DNA from: JANSWY01 sp965243755 | GTDB lineage: Bacteria; Bacteroidota; Bacteroidia; Cytophagales; Cyclobacteriaceae | Direction: 5' to 3' | NCBI GenBank assembly: GCA_965243755.1 | Contig: CBDEVW010000005.1 | Coordinates: 124,001-188,000 of the forward strand | Length of the DNA: 64,000 nucleotides | Part shown: piece by piece, positions 1 through 7,382 of the stretch | Position numbering within the stretch: the stretch's first letter is position 1 | How the letters are laid out: each line of letters opens with the position of its first letter | Made by a program: the position numbers and the translations under genes | The notes under the pieces: model-generated | The model's database searches: none | Told to the model about the DNA's origin: nothing | The model's input: only the letters and a program-made list of their open reading frames with translations

Positions 1-1308
1 GATGGAGTCCGAGAAAAGGAAGACATCCTGCAGTACCACCGCAATGTTACTTCTAAGCGCATTAAGATCGTATTCCCGTATGTCTTTACCATCTACCTTG
101 ATTTGCCCCTTATTGATTTCATAAAATCGGCTTAGCAAATTGATCACGGATGACTTGCCTGCGCCAGTTGCTCCCACCAATGCCAGCGATTCTCCGGCTG
201 ATACATGGAAGTTGATGTCTTTCAGAACATATTCTTCGTCATTATAAGCAAACCAGACATTTTCAAATTTCACATCACCATTGAAATCGGTAGGCACGAA
301 TGTTCCATTATCGGGAATGTGCTCATTATTGTCCAGGAGGTTAAATATGCGGTTGGAGCTTACTATGCCCATTTGTAAGGTGTTGAATCGATCAGCAATC
401 AACCTTATGGGCCGGAAGAACATGTTGATGTACATAATGAAACTGATCAGTGCGCCTACCTGTATTTCTTCACGAATTACACTTCCGGAACCGTACCAGA
501 TCACCAGTCCTATACTGGCTGCTGCGATTACTTCAGCCACCGGAAAATAAATGGAATAGTACAAAACAGACCTTAAGTTGGCTTTGCGGTGTTCGTTATT
601 GATGGCTTCAAATTTTTTGTACTCTCTCTTCTCACTATTGAATATCTGAACTATACTCATTCCCGTGATATGCTCCTGAACAAAAGAGTTGAGATTGGAA
701 ACGGCAGCCCTCACTTCATTGAATGATACTTTGATCCTTTCTTTAAAAATGTAGGTAGCAAACAACAAAATGGGAAATGTAGAGAGTGTCACCAAGGTCA
801 GTCGCCAGTCGATATAAAGCATGATGGCCACAATAGCCACCAACTGAAGGATGTCTCCGATCATGGCGGCAATAGCCTGTGAGAATACTTCCGCCAGGGT
901 CTCTATGTCTGAAATGTTCCTGGTAACCAGCCGGCCAATCGGGGTTTTGTCAAAAAACTTGAGGCGAAGCTTTTGTATGTGCATGAAAAGCTTAACACGT
1001 ATATCCCGAATGATATTCTGTCCCAGCCAGCCAGATAAGTAGGTGTGGATATATTGCACAATTGCGGCCGCTACCAATAAACTGATCAATAAAACAATCA
1101 TATTAACCAGGCCAGGATAGTCACCGTTAGCCACTTCATTGTCGATGGTCATCTGAATGATCCATGGCCTTACCGGTCCCAGGATGGCCATGGCAATGGT
1201 GAGGAACACCAGAAAATAAAACTGACCTTTATAGGGGCCAACCCACTTCAGTAATCTTTTTAAAACTTTGAAGTCAACGACTTTACCACTTGGTTTTTCT
1301 TTTTCCAA
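1..1308 (-). CDS. ABC transporter, fused permease-ATPase (MsbA/LmrA-like exporter), partial
   Basis: The reverse strand reads as an ABC exporter half-transporter. An N-terminal six-helix membrane domain (roughly residues 20-320) is followed by the start of the nucleotide-binding domain. Walker A (GATGAGKSS) lies near 145-175 and the Q-loop (VVLQDVFLF) near 10-40. The signature motif, Walker B and the C-terminus run off the left edge. Such proteins export lipids, drugs or peptides as dimers in the inner membrane; the substrate cannot be told here. No ATG is in frame between an upstream TGA (inside the truA end) and the first membrane helix, so I place the start at the TTG at 1308-1306, giving LEKEKPSGK. 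The truA stop is 11 bases upstream, so the two genes are probably co-transcribed. Confidence 0.9.
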   Translation of the reverse strand, partial: MEKEKPSGKVVDFKVLKRLLKWVGPYKGQFYFLVFLTIAMAILGPVRPWIIQMTIDNEVANGDYPGLVNMIVLLISLLVAAAIVQYIHTYLSGWLGQNIIRDIRVKLFMHIQKLRLKFFDKTPIGRLVTRNISDIETLAEVFSQAIAAMIGDILQLVAIVAIMLYIDWRLTLVTLSTFPILLFATYIFKERIKVSFNEVRAAVSNLNSFVQEHITGMSIVQIFNSEKREYKKFEAINNEHRKANLRSVLYYSIYFPVAEVIAAASIGLVIWYGSGSVIREEIQVGALISFIMYINMFFRPIRLIADRFNTLQMGIVSSNRIFNLLDNNEHIPDNGTFVPTDFNGDVKFENVWFAYNDEEYVLKDINFHVSAGESLALVGATGAGKSSVINLLSRFYEINKGQIKVDGKDIREYDLNALRSNIAVVLQDVFLFSDSI

Positions 1309-1319
1309 TGGACTATATT

Positions 1320-2066
1320 TTAATCGATAAACAGGTGATCCGGGTAGACAATGTCATTGAGATAAAGCCCTTCCGGAGGAGCAGACCTACTGGCTTTCGT
1401 CCTGTCCCTACTTTCTAAAATCTTCTTAAAATCATGCTGGGAAAGCTTTCCTTCTCCGATATCGAGCAATGTACCCACCATGGCCCGAACCATCCCCCGC
1501 AAAAATCTATTGGCTCTAACGGAAAAGATCAATTGATCGTTTTGTTTCTCCCACCTAGCCTCAACGACATCACAGTTAAAATTGTTCACTTCAGTTTTTA
1601 CCCGGCTAAAGCACTCAAAATCTTTCCACTCCAACATCAATTGAGCGGCCTCATTCATCGCCTGCTGGTTGACCTCTTTGGGGAAGTAATAGCTGAAACC
1701 TTTCAAAAACGGATCCTTCTGCTGGTGAATCTTATAATGATATTGTCGGCTGATGGCATCAAATCGAGTGTTAGCCTCGGGAGACACCTGCCTGATTTTA
1801 TAAGCCGCAATATCCTGTGGCAGCAAGCCATTCAGTTTGTAAACCATTTGGTCTGGAGCCATCTGACTGCTGGTATCGAAATGAACAACCTGCATGGTGG
1901 CATGTACACCAGTATCCGTACGTCCACTTCCCATTACCCCGATTTCTTGCCGCAGAATGGTGGACAGGGATTTGTTCAGCACCTCCTGTACGGTGATGGC
2001 ATTGTTTTGTATTTGCCACCCATGGTAGTTGGTGCCTTTGTACGCTATGTAGAGGAAATATCTCAA
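1320..2066 (-). CDS. truA: tRNA pseudouridine(38-40) synthase TruA
   Basis: TruA isomerises uridines 38-40 of the tRNA anticodon arm to pseudouridine in the cytoplasm. The 248-residue product has the family's usual length. It carries the catalytic motif GSGRTDTGVHA, with the nucleophile Asp at about residue 51, the N-terminal start RYFLYIAYKGTNYHGWQ and the later RFLRGMVRAMVGTL segment typical of TruA. It begins with ATG at 2066 and is divergent from the DUF4293 gene. The downstream ABC exporter follows after 11 bases. A truA next to DUF4293 and an ABC exporter is a familiar Bacteroidota arrangement. Confidence 0.97.
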   Translation of the reverse strand: MRYFLYIAYKGTNYHGWQIQNNAITVQEVLNKSLSTILRQEIGVMGSGRTDTGVHATMQVVHFDTSSQMAPDQMVYKLNGLLPQDIAAYKIRQVSPEANTRFDAISRQYHYKIHQQKDPFLKGFSYYFPKEVNQQAMNEAAQLMLEWKDFECFSRVKTEVNNFNCDVVEARWEKQNDQLIFSVRANRFLRGMVRAMVGTLLDIGEGKLSQHDFKKILESRDRTKASRSAPPEGLYLNDIVYPDHLFID

Positions 2067-2176
2067 AGGTGATTACCGGTTTGAATGCCGCAAATTTGAA
2101 CAGAACTTTCGTATTTGGATTACCATATCTCGGAATTCTACCAGAATCTTTCTTTTTTTGCACAAATTTTTGGGAA

Positions 2177-2665
2177 ATGATACAGCGAATTCAATCAATA
2201 TTTTTGGTACTGGTAGCAGGGAGTTTAATTGCCATGACCTTTTTTCCATTGTGGTCCAAGGCAGATAGTGAAGCCAAAGAAAGTGTGATCCTCACCGCAC
2301 AGACTATGAAAAAGAATGCCCTGGATGCCTCCGGAGCAGAGATTGTTGTGGAAGAGAAGAGCACTATATTCATTGGTATTGTAGCGTTATTAGCTGCGGG
2401 AGTTGCACTATACAGCATTTTCCAATACAAAAACCGTCTGACACAAATGAAACTGGGAGCACTCAATTCATTGCTGATGGGAGCTACACTCGGACTTACA
2501 TACTGGCAGTCCACGGAGATGAATGGCCTGCTCAACAAAGTCACGCACGACAGTCCTACCATCGGGTTTATCCTGATCGCCGCAGCGCTGATCTTCAATA
2601 TATCTGCCAACAGGTTCATCAGAAAAGATGAAAAGCTGGTGAAGAGTATGGATAGGATTAGGTAG
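2177..2665 (+). CDS. DUF4293 family membrane protein
   Basis: This 162-residue protein begins MIQRIQSIFLVL, the characteristic start of the Bacteroidota-specific DUF4293 family. The reading frame is open further upstream to 2069, but that part lacks family similarity, so I use the ATG at 2177. Four hydrophobic helices are visible, at about residues 5-25, 63-83, 92-108 and 127-146. The first two are separated by a polar loop that probably lies outside the membrane. The C-terminus is basic (RKDEKLVKSMDRIR). The function is unknown. The gene is divergent from truA, a common neighbour of this family. Confidence 0.85.
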   Translation: MIQRIQSIFLVLVAGSLIAMTFFPLWSKADSEAKESVILTAQTMKKNALDASGAEIVVEEKSTIFIGIVALLAAGVALYSIFQYKNRLTQMKLGALNSLLMGATLGLTYWQSTEMNGLLNKVTHDSPTIGFILIAAALIFNISANRFIRKDEKLVKSMDRIR

Positions 2666-3172
2666 GTTCTAGTTTTTGGAGTTTTTAGTGCTTAGAATTC
2701 TTCCTCTGGTCTTAGCGTCACAATTCCTCTGGTCTTAGCGTCACGCTGAGACCCAGCGTTGTTTAGCGTCTCGCTCGCAAAAAACTCTCCTCTGGTCTTA
2801 GCATCACGCTGAGACCCTAAGTTGCTGAGCGTCTCGCTCGTAGAAATACTGATTTATCAAAGCTTTCTGGAATGGGAATAAAAAAGGAAAAAAGGACTCC
2901 TTCCTCTGGTCTTAGCATCTCCTCTGGTCTTAGCATCACGCTGAGACCCAAAGTTGCTGAGCGTCAAGAGGAATAAAAGGCTCCTGTCCTTATATTCCAA
3001 AGACTTACCGTAGACACCTAATCCCCTTTTGAAAGGCAATAACCGTAAACAATCTTGGCTTCAAAGGGCCAAAACACTACATTTACACATAGTCGCTTTT
3101 ACCCAATTTGAGCTACAGCAGATTGCTAATGCATAAATCGGGTTTGAATCATCAACATTCAAATATTTCAGC
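2666..3172. repeat. 507-bp gene-free gap holding a cluster of dispersed palindromic repeats
   Basis: This gap holds several copies of a repeat of about 52 bp in the same orientation. Full or nearly full copies lie at 2726-2777 and 2789-2840, a 3'-truncated copy at 2921-2965, and 5' fragments at 2703-2722 and 2903-2919. Each copy starts CCTCTGGTCTTAGC, continues with CACGCTGAGACCC and ends TGAGCGTCTCGCTC. The end contains the stem GAGCG-TCT-CGCTC, and GAGAC in the middle can pair with GTCTC near the end, so each unit can fold. Related copies lie at 4428-4477 and 12987-13037. I see no credible gene here; the short reading frame on the minus strand is only the repeat translated. Confidence 0.85.
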
Positions 3173-3847
3173 ATGGGCATCTTATACATATTGCTAGGCG
3201 CAGCTTTCGGAGCGATCATCACCTATTTGCGGTTACAAAATACCGCCATGGGAGGAAGTGAAGAACTGGCCAAACTAAAACAGCAAGACAACTCACTTGA
3301 TCAGAGGATAAAATCCGGAGAGGAAAAGCATTTGCGGTTACAGGAAGAAATTAAATCATTGCAGCAAGCTTTCGAACAAAGGACTGGTGAGCTGCATAGG
3401 CTGGAGGAGGAATTAACTGCCATAAAAGGTCATCTGCAGACACCATCAGCGCCGGTTCTCCAGCAAGAGACCAATTCACAAATTGAAACACCTACTGGAG
3501 AGATAAACAATGATGTTGAACATCTAGAAAGGCAGGTAAAGACATTATTGACAGAGAAATCCAGTTTGGAAAAGGAAAAATTCCGGTTGGAGGAAGGGCA
3601 TAATGCGATGGTTCAACGTATGAAGAGCCTTGAAATTGAGCTGAAAGAAAAGATCGCCGAATGTGCTGTGCTGAACACTGCTCTTTCCAAAGAAAAGCAG
3701 GCACATCAATCCACCATTGATCAACTTGAAGAGCAAAAGGCCTCAATGAAAGCTTTGGGCCAAAAGTTCAATGCTGACTTTGAGAAGATGGGAATAAAAA
3801 TCCTGGAAGAGCTGGAATCAAAACATTCGAGTAAGAAAGAGCATTAA
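3173..3847 (+). CDS. Membrane-anchored coiled-coil protein resembling the N-terminal part of RmuC
   Basis: The 224-residue product has one N-terminal membrane helix (MGILYILLGAAFGAIITYL, residues 1-19). A long charged coiled coil of Glu/Lys/Gln heptads follows from about residue 35 to 195. The last 30 residues (LGQKFNADFEKMGIKILEELESKHSSK) look like the segment that precedes the nuclease-like core in the DNA-recombination protein RmuC. In RmuC a domain of about 200 residues would follow; here a TAA stop comes instead and no continuation is found in other frames before the next gene at 3894. It is either a truncated rmuC or a free-standing coiled-coil membrane protein. No function can be assigned with confidence. 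Confidence 0.7.
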   Translation: MGILYILLGAAFGAIITYLRLQNTAMGGSEELAKLKQQDNSLDQRIKSGEEKHLRLQEEIKSLQQAFEQRTGELHRLEEELTAIKGHLQTPSAPVLQQETNSQIETPTGEINNDVEHLERQVKTLLTEKSSLEKEKFRLEEGHNAMVQRMKSLEIELKEKIAECAVLNTALSKEKQAHQSTIDQLEEQKASMKALGQKFNADFEKMGIKILEELESKHSSKKEH

Positions 3848-3893
3848 ATAATGGTGTCCCCGATCCTACCATGACATTCATATCTTATTATCA

Positions 3894-4409
3894 ATGAAAA
3901 TAACCAGAGCAGGCATATCGCATATTGAAGAACTGATCACAATTGGGAAGCAGACATTCTATGAGACCTTTTCCTCAGACAATAGTGAAGAAAATATGGC
4001 AGAATATTTAGCGACTGCATTTTCGAAAGAGAGAATCAAATCTGAATTAGCGGATCCTAATACTGAGTTTTATTTTGCTGAACTAGATAACAGCATCGTG
4101 GGGTATTTGAAGATTAATCTGGGAAAATCACAAACGGAGCTAAAGGAGAGCCATGCGTTGGAAATCGAACGCATTTATGTGCTGCAAGAGTTTCAGGGCC
4201 GAAAGGTAGGTCAGCTCCTTTTTAACAAAGCCATAGACATTGCGAAAGGCAATCCTGAAATAGCATACGTTTGGCTGGGAGTTTGGGAACGAAACCCTAA
4301 GGCCATCCGCTTTTATGAAAAGAATGGATTTGTTCCTTTTGACAAACATGTCTTCAAACTGGGTGATGATGAGCAAACTGATATAATGATGAAAATGGAG
4401 TTGGGTTAG
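3894..4409 (+). CDS. GNAT family N-acetyltransferase (PaiA-like)
   Basis: This is a 171-residue single-domain acetyltransferase. It has the GNAT core: an N-terminal strand-helix (MKITRAGISHIEELITIGKQ), the strand ALEIERIYVLQEFQGRKVG containing the acetyl-CoA-binding Q/RxxGxG/A-like turn (QGRKVGQLL), and the C-terminal segment WERNPKAIRFYEKNGF. The pattern is closest to PaiA-type polyamine or small-molecule acetyltransferases, but the substrate is not determinable. The gene starts 46 bases after the RmuC-like stub. Degenerate copies of its last 30-40 bases occur at 4491-4518 and 11561-11590. Confidence 0.85.
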   Translation: MKITRAGISHIEELITIGKQTFYETFSSDNSEENMAEYLATAFSKERIKSELADPNTEFYFAELDNSIVGYLKINLGKSQTELKESHALEIERIYVLQEFQGRKVGQLLFNKAIDIAKGNPEIAYVWLGVWERNPKAIRFYEKNGFVPFDKHVFKLGDDEQTDIMMKMELG

Positions 4410-4427
4410 GGCAACACATTCTCAACT

Positions 4428-4477
4428 TCCCTGGTCTAAGCATCACGCCTGACCCAAAGTTGCTGAGCGTCTCGCTC
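4428..4477 (+). repeat. Copy of the dispersed palindromic repeat
   Basis: This single copy follows the GNAT gene. It reads CCCTGGTCTAAGCATCACGC, then TGACCCAAAGTTGC and ends TGAGCGTCTCGCTC. It differs from the cluster at 2.7-3.0 kb by small substitutions and a loss of GA in the middle. It has the same orientation as all other copies in the window. Confidence 0.85.
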
Positions 4478-4490
4478 ATTAAAATTCTTA

Positions 4491-4534
4491 ACTGGGTGAA
4501 AATGAGCAAACAGATATTAGCCAATGTGATTACC
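4491..4534 (+). pseudogene. Remnant of a GNAT gene 3' end
   Basis: The stretch ACTGGGTGAAAATGAGC followed by AAACAGATAT matches, with only a few mismatches, the bases coding for the LGDDEQTDI segment near the end of the GNAT gene (4369-4397). The tail GCCAATGTGATTACC recurs at 11591-11605 behind another GNAT-end remnant. This looks like a decayed duplicate, not a gene. Confidence 0.55.
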
Positions 4535-4611
4535 TTATACTGCTAAAACTCCTATTATTATCTATTGATTTGTGTACATTATTTTCAAATTAGGAAACGG
4601 AAAACGCGATC

Positions 4612-5427
4612 ATGCCTTATTCATTAAAACATCGAAAACTGCCTCATACGATTAACTTGCTGATCATTTCCACACTATTGATTACCCTGGTGATGTATTT
4701 GCTGTTGGCACAACCGCAGTATTTTAGGATCATGGAAGACGTTGAAGAGCCCAACATCTATTCCCCATTCAAGACGGGGTGGCACAGTATTGAACTTGGA
4801 GCATTTAATATTTCTACACCGTCAGATTTTAAATATGTCAAATTTAAGGGGATTGACTCGTTTGTGGGACTAATCACTAATGGTGAAGATTCTATTCACT
4901 TTGATTATGGATGGTATTCTAATAGTTTCAGCTCTGGTGGTTACATTAAAAGCTATGATACCATCAATGGGGTACCTGCAAGTGTGGCGTTTAAGGATAA
5001 TCAGGTTGCAGGAGTCCATTTCCCAAAAGCACGTGGGGAAAATGGGTTTTCAATATTTTGCATGGGTTTGGAAAACCAATTGGCAATTGAAATCATTTCC
5101 ACAATCAAATTTACAGGCAGAGGGGGTAAGACTACAACACCTGGAAGTAATATTTCTACCTCATTGAATATTGGTCAACAAGTGTTTGAGAAAAACTGTC
5201 TGGTTTGCCACAGCCTTGATCAAAAAATAATTGGCCCTGCATTGAGAGGGATTGTTACCAGAAAGTCCAAAAAGTGGTTTACCAGTTGGGTACACCATCC
5301 TCAGAAATTGATCGATACCAATGAAGAGGCAGCTAAATTATATAGGGAATATATGGAACTACAGCACCCGTCTTTTGCATTTACAGACGAACAGATGAAG
5401 GCTTTGATAGATTTTGTAGAGCATTGA
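4612..5427 (+). CDS. Membrane-anchored c-type cytochrome with an unrecognised N-terminal domain
   Basis: The 271-residue protein has an N-terminal membrane helix (about residues 15-32), a domain of about 130 residues that I do not recognise (residues 50-170), and a C-terminal class I cytochrome c domain. The heme-binding motif CLVCH is at residues 196-200 and is followed by the typical IIGPALRG loop. The axial methionine is probably M248 or M262. It should face the periplasm and act in electron transfer. The gene stands alone between a repeat-containing gap and a convergent operon, so the redox partner is unknown. The domain combination may be worth comparing across Bacteroidota. Confidence 0.85.
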   Translation: MPYSLKHRKLPHTINLLIISTLLITLVMYLLLAQPQYFRIMEDVEEPNIYSPFKTGWHSIELGAFNISTPSDFKYVKFKGIDSFVGLITNGEDSIHFDYGWYSNSFSSGGYIKSYDTINGVPASVAFKDNQVAGVHFPKARGENGFSIFCMGLENQLAIEIISTIKFTGRGGKTTTPGSNISTSLNIGQQVFEKNCLVCHSLDQKIIGPALRGIVTRKSKKWFTSWVHHPQKLIDTNEEAAKLYREYMELQHPSFAFTDEQMKALIDFVEH

Positions 5428-5486
5428 TACAGTTTTTTCCAAGCACTGTTGCAGGAGAACCTTAACTACAATGGCCCCTATATTTT

Positions 5487-7382
5487 TTATTTATTATTTG
5501 ATCTGATCCTTATATTCTGCTTTAATAAAAAAGAAACCTGATCCATAAACTCGACATAGTCTGCCCAATCCGAAGGTTTGACTGAATCTACAAGAGTGTC
5601 AATGGAAATTTCCATCTGCAATTTTGAAGGGGTCAATTTTGAAGCCTCAGATTTCAAATGGCCGATTTTATTGCTGAATTGATGGTTCAGTAGGTCATTT
5701 GGTAGTATGTGAAACCCATCCGGGCACTCATAATTAACTTGAAACCCGATTTTTCCAGGTCTGCCGAGATGGGCGACAGATCGTCGTTTTAATCTGGACC
5801 ATAAACCTAAATCATATTCATTACCTAACAATCGTGTTAGTGGCAGTGCTAAATCATCCTGCCCATAATAAGGAATATCTAAGTGGTAGAATGCTTTATA
5901 TCCCAAATTTCTGTTTTCATCAACATAGATGGAATCAATGCAAGCCTTTTCAACTTTCTTGATGATCTGTTTTTTAATTTTTGATGTAAAAAGATCATTT
6001 GATTTGTCTAACTGTTCAAGTTTATAAGAGATTTGATTAGTATAGCCCCGATAGCCATCACTGAATCCTTCTTCTGTGAAGGATAATTGCCATGCATCTT
6101 GTGTTATTGCCTGCATCTTGATATTGATTGTTTTCGAAGCGTTAAATGACTTGTAACCAGGTAAAGTTGAAAAACTTACTTCCTTCATGTCTGATATTAA
6201 AAGACATTCAGCGTTTCCATACCGATAATCAATTTCGTCTGGCGAAGAAAAAGGCTTGAAAAAATCCCAAAACCTTGTTTCACCATTTCCATCTTTAAAA
6301 GTTATGAACACGTCATCGAATTGAGCAATATTCATAAACTGTTTGACAATAGGACCATTATATCTGCTTTTGGCTAGTATAATGTTGCCTTCAACCTTGA
6401 TCATTCTAAGTAACTTCAGCAATTGGCTTACATCATACATATCAGGGCTAGAGCTCTCCAGATGGACCATCACCCTATCAGGCTCTTCTTTCAATACCTC
6501 ATCTATTTTAGTTTTTATTGCACGAAGCTTAACCTCGGGTGGGTCCGTTTCTTCTACCAGATTTGCCAACTCATTCAGACTAAGGCCTCCAAAGAAATAA
6601 TCACTTTTTCTCGTGAAATTGACAAGTTTATCTCTAACCATGCTCTCCCAGTCTTCGTAGCTTTCGAAGCTTCTATCACTAACCGCACTAATAATATAGG
6701 GTTGGTTTTCATATGGGATGGACAAATATTCCTGTGGGAATGCATTCAAAGATTTGACCTCAGCTTCAAATAAATTATTCGATTGCGTTATTTCAGCATT
6801 TCCCTGATTTTCAATATATGTCTGAAGTTGAAGGTACCTTCCTGATACTTCACACTTATACCTTGTGTGGGACGTAGGGTATTTATTGCCAACAAAATAG
6901 GTGTTTAGCTTTTGTATACGGGGATCGGCCAGGGATCGTGTTAACCTTGTGGTATAGGTATATTCAATAGCATCTCCTATTTCCAGGTTTTCAAAAGCTA
7001 ATTGCTTCACCTTACCCTTGTAATTATAGAGAAATGGGACATTCGCTGGAAGGGTTGTTTCCTTGATGTTTCGCTGGTTTACGGCGATTTCTTCACCATT
7101 TTTCTTAATTGTTTTAGCTGCTAAATCAACCAGTATAAAATTGATATCTAAATCCTCGTACGTTGGAATATACAGAGTGGAAAACTCTTCTAAAGCAGAC
7201 TGAGTATTAATTTTCACTTTTCGTGATACTGTAATTTCCTGAGTATATTGATAGGAATATTTGCTCAACGAAAATAAATCATGACTGACCTCATAAAAGT
7301 CTTTTTCAACAATTGCCGGGTATTCTCCATGACAGGTCAACCAGCCCAGTAGTAATAAAGTAATTAGTATCAGGTTTCTCAT
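5487..7382 (-). CDS. Exported DUF3857 protein with a degenerate transglutaminase-like domain
   Basis: The 631-residue protein has a signal peptide (MRNLILITLLLLGWLTCHG). An N-terminal DUF3857-type beta domain follows (about residues 40-240, for example KNGEEIA and AFENLEIGDAIEYTYT). The region aligning with the transglutaminase core of its upstream neighbour (about residues 270-390) has SSSPDMYDVSQLLKLLRM where an active member has GDCKG plus the helix, so the Cys nucleophile is missing. The C-terminal 240 residues form another beta-rich region. Its start overlaps the stop of the upstream gene by four bases (ATGA), so the two are translationally coupled. It is probably a non-enzymatic partner of the neighbour. 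Biological role unknown. Confidence 0.8.
   Translation of the reverse strand: MRNLILITLLLLGWLTCHGEYPAIVEKDFYEVSHDLFSLSKYSYQYTQEITVSRKVKINTQSALEEFSTLYIPTYEDLDINFILVDLAAKTIKKNGEEIAVNQRNIKETTLPANVPFLYNYKGKVKQLAFENLEIGDAIEYTYTTRLTRSLADPRIQKLNTYFVGNKYPTSHTRYKCEVSGRYLQLQTYIENQGNAEITQSNNLFEAEVKSLNAFPQEYLSIPYENQPYIISAVSDRSFESYEDWESMVRDKLVNFTRKSDYFFGGLSLNELANLVEETDPPEVKLRAIKTKIDEVLKEEPDRVMVHLESSSPDMYDVSQLLKLLRMIKVEGNIILAKSRYNGPIVKQFMNIAQFDDVFITFKDGNGETRFWDFFKPFSSPDEIDYRYGNAECLLISDMKEVSFSTLPGYKSFNASKTINIKMQAITQDAWQLSFTEEGFSDGYRGYTNQISYKLEQLDKSNDLFTSKIKKQIIKKVEKACIDSIYVDENRNLGYKAFYHLDIPYYGQDDLALPLTRLLGNEYDLGLWSRLKRRSVAHLGRPGKIGFQVNYECPDGFHILPNDLLNHQFSNKIGHLKSEASKLTPSKLQMEISIDTLVDSVKPSDWADYVEFMDQVSFLLKQNIRIRSNNK

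Noticed and set aside
1434..2072. Long plus-strand frame of 212 codons opposite truA
   Set aside because: Shadow of truA, which has clear catalytic motifs on the other strand.
2857..3039. Open frame of 60 codons on the minus strand with repeated DAKTRG
   Set aside because: It is a translation of the dispersed palindromic repeats and has no other support.
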